Program-made: the position numbers and the translations under genes
Shown here: positions 57,569 through 64,000 of the stretch, piece by piece
Layout: each line of letters starts with the position of its first letter
How positions within the stretch are numbered: position 1 is the first letter of the stretch
Source: Bilabrum cf. latius
Lineage: Eukaryota > Bigyra: Bicosoecida > Bigyra > Bicosoecida
DNA length: 64,000 nt
NCBI GenBank assembly: GCA_965178125.1
Contig: OZ237737.1
Coordinates: 372,001 to 436,000 of the forward strand
Direction of reading: 5' to 3'
The notes under the pieces: generated by a model
The model's input: only the letters and a program-made list of their open reading frames with translations
Told to the model about the DNA's origin: nothing
Databases searched by the model: none

Positions 57569-58573
57569 TCAGCCTTCCAGAGCTTCCTCTCGCCTCCGAA
57601 TGACGCTCTCCATGCTCCCCGCCGCCGAAGCCGGGATCACCGAGACCTGGCTGCCTTCGGCCATCCCCGCCTTGGCCATGATCATCAGCGAGCCCCCCGA
57701 CCCTGGCCCGCTCGCATCCACACCGCCCCCGCTGGAGCTTGGGGTCTCGATCGACCCCGCCAGCGATGCGAGCACGCTGCCTCCTGTGTTCCCCGAAGTT
57801 GCGCTGGAGCTCGCGCTGGGGAAGTGGTTCCCATGCCGGCCTGCCCTCCCCAGGTGCACCCCGCCCGGCGCCATGATGCCCAGCCCGGGAGGTGCCCAGC
57901 CAGTACCGGCAGCATCCATAAAGGCACCATGGGCTACACTGGGATCCGCCATATGCCCACCAGGGCGTGTCTCCTCGTCCATGCTGTCGCTTTCCATGGC
58001 ATGGTTGACGATTTGGGCGATCGTGGCAGCCGGTGGGACGGCGCGCACGTGCCCCGAGCTGCTGCTCAGGTTGAAGTCGTGTGACTGTGTTTGCGTTGGG
58101 GATACTGTTTCCATGGGGCTGCTGGGGCTCAAGGCAGGGATGCCGGGTACTGCCATTTCTCGAAGACTGGCAACCGCCCGCCGTGTTTCTGGGGCGTTCA
58201 GCCTTTCAGTTTTGTCCTAGTCAGGTCCCACTTCCACATGTGTAATATCCACCACATTGGCCCCGGGGGGCAAATACTGCCGTAGCTCTGGCATTGCCAA
58301 AGGCAAGTCTGCCGTGGCTTTGGCTCTCGCTGACAGTTGGATCAGCTGGTAATCTCGCACACTGGCTGGAGCTTGCATGCTGCGCTTGCCGGCCTCTTGG
58401 TTGTGTGTCTCATTCCTTTTTATGTCCCAAGCAATCTTCCGTGGCGCATCAAGTTCAATCAGACCTGGCTTCTTGGAGGCTGTGGAAACGCTGCTGTGAT
58501 CCTCTTTCGTGTTCAACTTCGTTGGCCCTTCTTCTGCGTGCGAACAGAGGTAGCGCACGATTGAGCACTACAT
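57569..58573 (-). CDS. ORF1 of the unidentified repeat (long copy)
   Basis: The frame starts ATG TAG (58573) and ends at TGA 57571-57569, 334 aa. TAGs at codon 2 and at 58219-58217 are read as Gln. It has an N-terminal part with Cys/His and Lys-rich sequence, a middle hydrophilic part, and a Gly/Ser/Met-rich tail (APPGLGIMAPGGVHLGRAGRHG). Most differences from the second copy leave the frame intact, which supports coding. No domain recognised. Confidence 0.6.
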
Positions 58574-59066
58574 AATGGACTACACGAACACCAGAGAAGG
58601 CCCGGTCAATCATCACGGAGCAAACAGCTCAACAACACTTGGAAAAGAACTCAACAAGCCAAGTCGTCTAACCTGTCATACTACGACCTACATGCCCACT
58701 GCATTTGGCTTCCGTCGCCTTCTTGGTATACTGCGTAACATCGAGCAGTCGAAGAGAGGCAGGAACTGACAGTGCGAGCTCCGGTAACACGACAACGCGA
58801 CATCATGGTTGCGCCGAGCACTGACATATTTGCGTGGCGTGGATGCCGTACGAATTGACGTCGAGGAAGCCCCGCAACCCATGGTAATTGAATGGATGAA
58901 ATGCTTTACACCGTGGCTACGAACTCGCTGCAGTAGTAGAGAGTTTGGCTTCAATCGATGGCGAAGTGTTGCCATCATCAGAACGCAGGCATCGAAGTCG
59001 CCCGAGGTGACGGTGGTCGCAAATGGAATGGCTGAACAGTTCGTAATTTACACACCGAGCTGAATA

Positions 59067-61018
59067 ATGAATCGAGCTGTCTCTGTAACATTTCTGTGTG
59101 TATTGGCACATGCAACGGGACAGACGGGTGGTGATAAGAGAGGCGCCATCAAACATGCGCACTTCGCTCCTGCAAGATCGAATGAAAGTCGATGGCTGGG
59201 GTCTGCTGTGCAGCGGACGACGAACTCTTCTCGCGTATTAATTGATTGGAATACTGTTGATGCAGTGTCGAACTCCTCTGCGACATGCTAGGTCGTTTCG
59301 AACGCTATACTTGTTCGGGAGTATCCTCCTTCAAGGCTCAGCTTCCAGCGGCTCCGAGAACTAACGGCAATCGGAATGCAGTACGTGCGGTACGTCCCGT
59401 GGTTTCCACTCCCATGGTTTGGGGTTCCCGAGCTGTCTCCTGGGAAATGGAACGCAACTCTTGCAGGACAGATGCTTGAGGACCTGTGGGACGCCACGGG
59501 TGGCAACAACAGCGAAGCGCGCACGATCATCAACTTCAGCACGCAGCCTGTATGGTTATACTCTGACGTGTCTGATTATTCGGTCCCGTCTGATCCTCTG
59601 CAAACCGATTTCAAGTACCCGAAAGGCACGCAGCTGGCAGATCCGACCGGCAGAGCCATGGCAAGCTACTTCGCTGACATCGTGGCGTGGATCAGGTACG
59701 GGAAGCACAACGGTCCCAAGTACCCCATGGACCACGATGAATTCCTAAACGAGCCGAACGCGTGCCGGGGCCAGACGATCGAGGACTACACGCTCTACTT
59801 CGACCGCTTCGTGCAGGCAGTGAGGGGCGGCCTGCCCAAGGGGGATAAGGACTCGCTGGCAACCGCCTGGACTGGCTGCTCCCCTTCTTGAACGAGTCAA
59901 CGCACCTTCCAGGCACCTTTGATGCCGTGCAGAAGGGCCTGGTCAGCTTCCACCACTACGCCAAACCCAGCAGCCGCATGGACCCCGTGGCCTTCGAGAG
60001 CATCTTCGATTCGGCGGACGACTGGATCGAGGATTTCGTGGTGCCGGCCGTGCGGGCCCGGGCTCTCCTCAGCCCCACAACTCGATTCGATGCCAACGAG
60101 CTCGGCGTGGTTCTGCCCGATGATGACAACCCAAACGCTCCCCAATTCCCGCTGGTCTACTGGAACGCCGCCGCTGCCCTATTCGCGTACGAATATGCAC
60201 GTCTGGCCAAGGCCGGCGTGGAGGTGGTGGGCATGTCACAGTGGGCGGGGAATCCGCCAATGACCATCGCGGGGATGAAGGCAAGCAACCAGCACCCCGG
60301 TGTCAGCATCATGAACTACACCACGGGAGAGGGCACGGCCAGGTACTGGACGCTCAAGCTGATGCTGGAGGCATTCCAGCCGGGGGACAAGCTGGTGAGC
60401 ACCACCGTTGCCACTTCACCCGTATGCGGTGTCATGGATCCAGAGCTGGACGCGGGCAACTACAGCAGCGTGGCTTTGCAATGCGCCGGGCAGGGCGCGA
60501 CCATCAGCAGCATCGACTTTGCCGCGTTCGGGACACCGTACGGGACCTGCGGCGACTACCACCACAACGCCAGCTGCGATGCTTCCAATGCCACGGAGGT
60601 CGCCGAGCACCTGTGCTTGGGCAAGACCAGCTGCTCAGTTCCGTCATACCCTCAACTGGGGGACCCTTGCTTTGGCTCGGTCAAGCGGCTGATCGTGCAG
60701 GCCCAGTGCAGCGACGGGCAGGGCGGGGTCGCGCACCCCGGACCGTCTCCCTACTTTGCCCAAGGATTTGCGCCGGCTTCAGGTGCGTCTGGACTCAAGG
60801 GGCAGAGGCGTCTCCTCGTCGTGAACACCAACGCGGGGCCGATCCAAGTTGACCTGAGCGGACTGTTCGGGTCCGAGCAGATGCCCGAGCGTGGAATGTC
60901 TGCTCTCGTGGTCGATGAGGCAACCGGGTTTGGGCCAGCAAGGAAGGCACCCATCGCCGGGAACGGATCCCTCCCACTGTCAGCGTTCGCTGTCGCGGTC
61001 GTGTTCGAGGAGACTTGA
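59067..61018 (+). pseudogene. Secreted GH39-like glycoside hydrolase with SUEL (rhamnose-binding) lectin domain, frameshifted
   Basis: The frame from ATG 59067 starts with a signal peptide (MNRAVSVTFLCVLAHATGQ), crosses one TAG (59289-59291, read as Gln), and encodes a glycosidase-like barrel: YVRYVPWFPLPW, INFSTQPVWLY, FLNEPNACRGQTIEDYT (Glu of NEP as candidate acid/base). Near 59840-59885 the reading shifts: frame 1 ends at TGA 59889-59891, while the continuation LDWLLPFLNESTH, GLVSFHHYA, RFDANELGV, YWNAAAALFAYEYA is in another frame and runs to TGA 61016-61018. The C-terminal part has a SUEL lectin domain (SIDFAAFGTPYGTCGDY, CLGKTSCSVPSYPQLGDPCFG, VQAQC). No in-phase GT-AG intron resolves the shift without losing family-conserved sequence, so it is a recent lesion, an assembly error or a programmed shift. 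Confidence 0.72.
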
Positions 61019-61071
61019 AGCAGGCCTGACACCGGCAGCCCGCCGCCCTGCCAACAACGTCTGGTTCAAGC

Positions 61072-62662
61072 AGCCAGGATGGCTTCGATGAAGGCAGATG
61101 ATCTGTCAAAACCAAGTGCTATTCCTGTGGTTGCGGCGCGCGCAGTGTTGCGTGCAAAAACCGATTTACATCCTTACGGAACGCGGATGCCTCATCCGGG
61201 ATCCAACAAGTTGGTTTACTCCCATTCAATGCAAAAACTCAGCCTTCCAGAGCTTCCTCTCGCCTCCGAACGACGCTCTCCATGCTCCCCGCCGCCGAAG
61301 CCGGGATCACCGAGACCTGGCTGCCTTCGGCCATCCCCGCCTTGGCCATGATCATCAGCGAGCCCCCCGACCCTGGCCCGCTCGCATCCACACCGCCCCC
61401 GCTGGAGCTTGGGGTCTCGATCGACCCCGCCAGCGATGCGAGCACGCTGCCTCCTGTGTTCCCCGAAGTTGCGCTCGAACTCACGCTGGAGGAGTGGTTC
61501 CCATGCCGGCCTGCCCTCCCCAGGTGCACCCCGCCCGGCGCCATGATGCCCAGCCCGGGAGGTGCCCAGCCAGCACCGGCAGTATCCATCGAGGCACCGT
61601 GGGCCATACCGAGTTCCGCCATATGCCCACCAGGGCGTGTCTCCTCGTCCATGCTGTCGCTTTCCATGGCACGGTTGACGATTTGGGCGATCATGGCAGC
61701 CGGTGGGACGGCGCGCACGTGCCCCGAGCTGCTGCTCAGGTTGAAGTCGTGTGACTGTGATTGCGTTGGGGATATTGTTTCCATGGGGCTGCTGGGGCTC
61801 AAGGCAGGGATGCCAGGTACCGCCATTTCTCGAAGACTGGCAGATGCCACTCGTCGTTCAGGTGTGCTCAGCCTTTCAGTTTTGTCCTAGTCAGGTCCCA
61901 CTTCCACATGTGTAATATCCACCACATTGGCCCCGGGGGGCAAATACTGCCGTAGCTCTGGCATTGCCAAAGGCAAGTCTGCCGTGGCTTTCGCTCTCGC
62001 TGACAGTTGGATCAGCTGGTCATCTCGCAAGCCAGATTCTGCACTGGCTGGAGCTTGTATGCTGCGCTTGCCGGCCTCTTGGTTGTGTGTCTCATTCCCT
62101 TTTATGTCCCAAGCAATCTTCCGTGGCGCATCAAGTTCAATCAGACCTGGCTTCTTGGAGGCTGTGGAAACGCTGCTGTGATCCTCTTTCGTGTACAACT
62201 TCGTTGGCCCTTCTTCTGCGTGCGAACAGAGGAAGCACGCGATTGAGCACTACATATGGAATATTTGAGATCGCTACCAGAGAAGGCCCGGTCAATCATC
62301 ACGGAGCAAACAGCTCAACAACACTTGGAAAAGAACTCAACAAGCCAACTCGTCTAACCTGTCATACTACGACCTGCATGCCCACTGCATTTGGCTTCCG
62401 TCGCCTTCTTGGCATACTGCGAAGCATTGAGCAGTCGAAAAGAGGCAGGAACTGACAGTTCAGGCTCCGGTGACACGACAACGCGACATCATGGTTGCGA
62501 CGAGCACTGACATATTTGCGTGGCGTGGATGCCGTACGAATTGATATCGAGGAAGCCCCGCAACCCATGGTAATTGAATGGATGGAATACTTTACACCGG
62601 GCCTACGAACTCGCTGCAGTAGTAGAGAGTTTGGCTTCAATTGATGGCGAAGTGTTGCCATC
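61072..62662 (-). mobile_element. Unidentified repeat, internally deleted copy
   Basis: Matches the outer edge (56040-56102) and the right part (57460-58978) of the long copy in the same orientation, with ORF2 removed. Similarity fades just after 62662. A short GGTTG is shared at the two deletion edges in the long copy, consistent with microhomology deletion. Confidence 0.5.
61239..62255 (-). CDS. ORF1 of the unidentified repeat (deleted copy)
   Basis: ATG TAG start at 62255 and TGA at 61241-61239, 338 aa, about 90 percent or more identical by eye to ORF1 of the long copy. The TAG in EVGPD-TAG-DKTERL is conserved in both copies, as is the TAG at codon 2. Several substitutions and a small in-frame indel (SAESGLRD versus SVRD) leave the frame open. 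Confidence 0.6.
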
Positions 62663-62796
62663 AGCAAGCAGTCGCATGCCACCGGCTTGGTCGCAAAAAG
62701 AAGAGGGGGGGGAATCTGATATTTTGTGGACTCAACTCAAAAGCGCACGCTATCACGAAGAAACATCTGGAACGAGGGCCCGGGACCTACCAGACT

Positions 62797-63129
62797 TCAC
62801 GCTTCAGCTGCAATGGCCTAAACCACCTAAGCTCCACCCTGGGGACCCATTTCCCCCTGGGGAGCGTCAGCGTTCACGTTCCCTCCGGCGCCCGCTGCCG
62901 GCACCCCGTCCTGCTGCCCGTTCTGAGCCAACCCTGCCTTGACGTTGGCGATCGCCACGGCGAGGTTGTTGTTTTCGGCTGCCCCTACAGCCAGGCTGGC
63001 AAAGTCCTCCCGGACCGCCCTTGCGAGCGCCCGTTCGCAAAAAGAAGACTCTTCGGAATGTGGCGTGTACGTGTTAGGCACCGCCGGGCAGGCAGTTGCG
63101 CTGACGTAACTTGCCAAACACTAGAGCAT
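62797..63129 (-). CDS. Small hypothetical ORF (110 aa)
   Basis: ATG 63129 to TGA 62799-62797, with TAGs at codon 3 and twice near the end. Ala/Gly/Asn-rich with a short helical segment (CERALARAVREDFASLAVG). No family recognised; it may belong to another mobile element that continues to the right. Confidence 0.35.
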
Positions 63130-63498
63130 CGAGCCGTATAGTGTCCCTAGCGCGACAGATTCCGGAATCATGATGGGATTACGGTAGCAACTGGTGAATA
63201 ATCAGATTGCGACCGTGATTGAGCGGGAACGTCACGGTAGGGTTCGTGTAGCGTGTCTGATTGGAGGAGTCTGGAGCAAGTGAGCCCATGAGCCGAACAC
63301 GTGCCTGTTCCAGACACTCACGGAGAGCAGCACGTCATGCCCTGACTGGCTCGTTTTGGCCACGATGGGAACTTTGCCCAAGCCCAGGATAAACCTATCC
63401 GAAGAAAGGTCTGGAAACCGCAAGGGCTTGCTGGCCCCCGCCTGCGTTGACCACGACATGTTCTGTTTGTCCCAGACCTGAACACCGTAGCAACTTTG

Positions 63499-64000
63499 TC
63501 ACGCGACTCGCCGCCGCTTGCCTATGACCGGTTCATTTTCTGTGTTGGCGCTATCCATTGCTGGCTGGTCACGAGTGCAGCCAGCCGCAACGGATGCACT
63601 CCCAGTGGTGGAGCTTGCTTGTCTGCTAGCGTTCTCGTAGCGCCCTTCTTGCCCCGCCCCAGTACCTTGTATTGGTGAGCGAGAATAACCAGCTACACCC
63701 GCCGTGTCACCTTGTGAATGCTCGCTGAAGAACCTCGCTGCCCCGGCCAGCGCCCTCTTTGGCTCACTTGCGACCCTTAGTGGTGCTGTGCGTGCTTCCG
63801 CTGGTGCGGCTGGTGATGCCATGGAGGTCTGCGACCCCCCTGCCCCCAACACCTCGATCAGCGCGCTGCGATAGGTCAGCTGCCCAGGCAACCACGCTTT
63901 ATCTGTTTGCTGTGACTCCGGCCAGCGGCTGCTGCTCGAGCTCATTTCGCGGCTCGAGTCGGCATTACTCGGCTAGCTCTCCGCCCCACCCGCCGCTTGT
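63499..64000 (-). CDS. Partial Ser/Ala-rich ORF, 5' end outside the window
   Basis: The minus-strand frame is open from the right edge (with one TAG near 63973 read as Gln) through an ATG at 63945 to TGA 63501-63499. It is Ser/Ala/Gly-rich, ending with a basic motif GKRRRVA. The same frame continues after the TGA to another TGA at 63234-63232. The composition resembles the Gag-like ORF of the retrotransposon at 8927-11467, but I see no direct repeat. Confidence 0.4.

Larger units (their letters stand above)
56037..58978 (-). mobile_element. Unidentified two-ORF repeat, long copy
   Basis: The sequence 57460-58978 is repeated at about 61133-62662, and the outer edge at about 56040-56102 is repeated at 61078-61132, so the second copy lacks the internal 1.36 kb. 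Short octamer-like AAATACAG repeats (56101-56132) lie at the deletion junction side. Two minus-strand ORFs are present. No inverted repeat, LTR or known transposase, RT or integrase domain was seen; mobility is inferred from the dispersed copies and the deletion-derivative relation. Confidence 0.5.

Noticed and set aside
1-64000. In-frame TAGs as evidence of mass pseudogenisation or sequencing error
   Set aside because: Pseudogenes would show TAA, TGA and frameshifts as often as TAG. Here TAG alone recurs, often at conserved Gln columns, in essential genes and in the retrotransposon.
1-64000. UAG read as leucine or another amino acid
   Set aside because: Paralogue columns are CAG/CAA (EMAP, PLC), and family columns are Gln (RT FQF and TQVIEFLG, NDRG PGQ, PLC DQL and NxQ). 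Only LC8 and a variable EMAP site fit Leu equally or better.
1-64000. UAA also recoded, as in ciliates
   Set aside because: I found no TAA inside a domain-bearing frame, and TAA ends the NDRG-like gene and the recombinase ORF exactly at family-typical positions.

Overview
This is nuclear DNA from a GC-rich eukaryotic microbe, almost certainly a flagellated protist. Genes are closely packed on both strands, interrupted by few spliceosomal GT-AG introns of about 86-165 nt. Cilium-related genes recur (an EF-hand/EMAP protein, a FAM227-like protein, an LC8-type dynein light chain, a CTFxPxIN-repeat protein) beside housekeeping genes (SPT5, RMI1, NDUFS5, a solanesyl-type prenyl synthase, a mitochondrial carrier). 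I cannot name the species. An AP2-like domain and the gene mix fit many non-animal lineages.

The main result is that the standard code does not fit this window. Nearly every real gene is cut by in-frame TAG under the standard code, while homology continues on the other side in the same frame. TAG falls on glutamine columns (CAG or CAA in paralogues inside the window, or family-conserved Gln) and inside poly-Gln runs. TGA, and less often TAA, end the genes. I therefore annotate with UAG = glutamine, UGA and UAA = stop. Under this code about 40 broken ORFs collapse into roughly 20 intact genes.

Layout. 3-1487: CTFxPxIN-repeat protein (5' partial). 1757-3187 (-): TKL kinase. 3284-11620: a complete tyrosine-recombinase retrotransposon of PAT/Ngaro type (DIRS order), on the minus strand, with split direct repeats and Gag, RT-RNase H and recombinase ORFs that also use TAG as sense; it lies in the divergent promoter between the kinase and an RDD membrane protein (11705-12525). 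12659-13870 (-): mitochondrial carrier. 14097-18557: large N,N-dimethylformamidase-beta-like protein. 18815-20288 (-): long-chain prenyl diphosphate synthase. 20684-21121: NDUFS5. 21215-25381 (-): long low-complexity protein. 26048-27583 (-): NDRG-like protein. 27855-35579: EF-hand protein fused to three EMAP modules. 35963-41337 (-): two tandem PI-PLC paralogues, the second with a huge acidic repeat in the X-Y linker. 41574-45220: SPT5. 45369-49976 (-): FAM227-like. 50104-50589: dynein light chain. 51060-52553: RMI1. 52688-55774 (-): AP2-domain protein. 56037-62662: two copies of an unidentified repeat, one internally deleted, flanking a secreted GH39-like/SUEL-lectin gene that carries a frameshift. 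62797-64000: fragments of further minus-strand ORFs, possibly mobile.

There is no operon logic; neighbours are functionally independent. The common thread is the code: host genes and the retrotransposon share the same reassignment.
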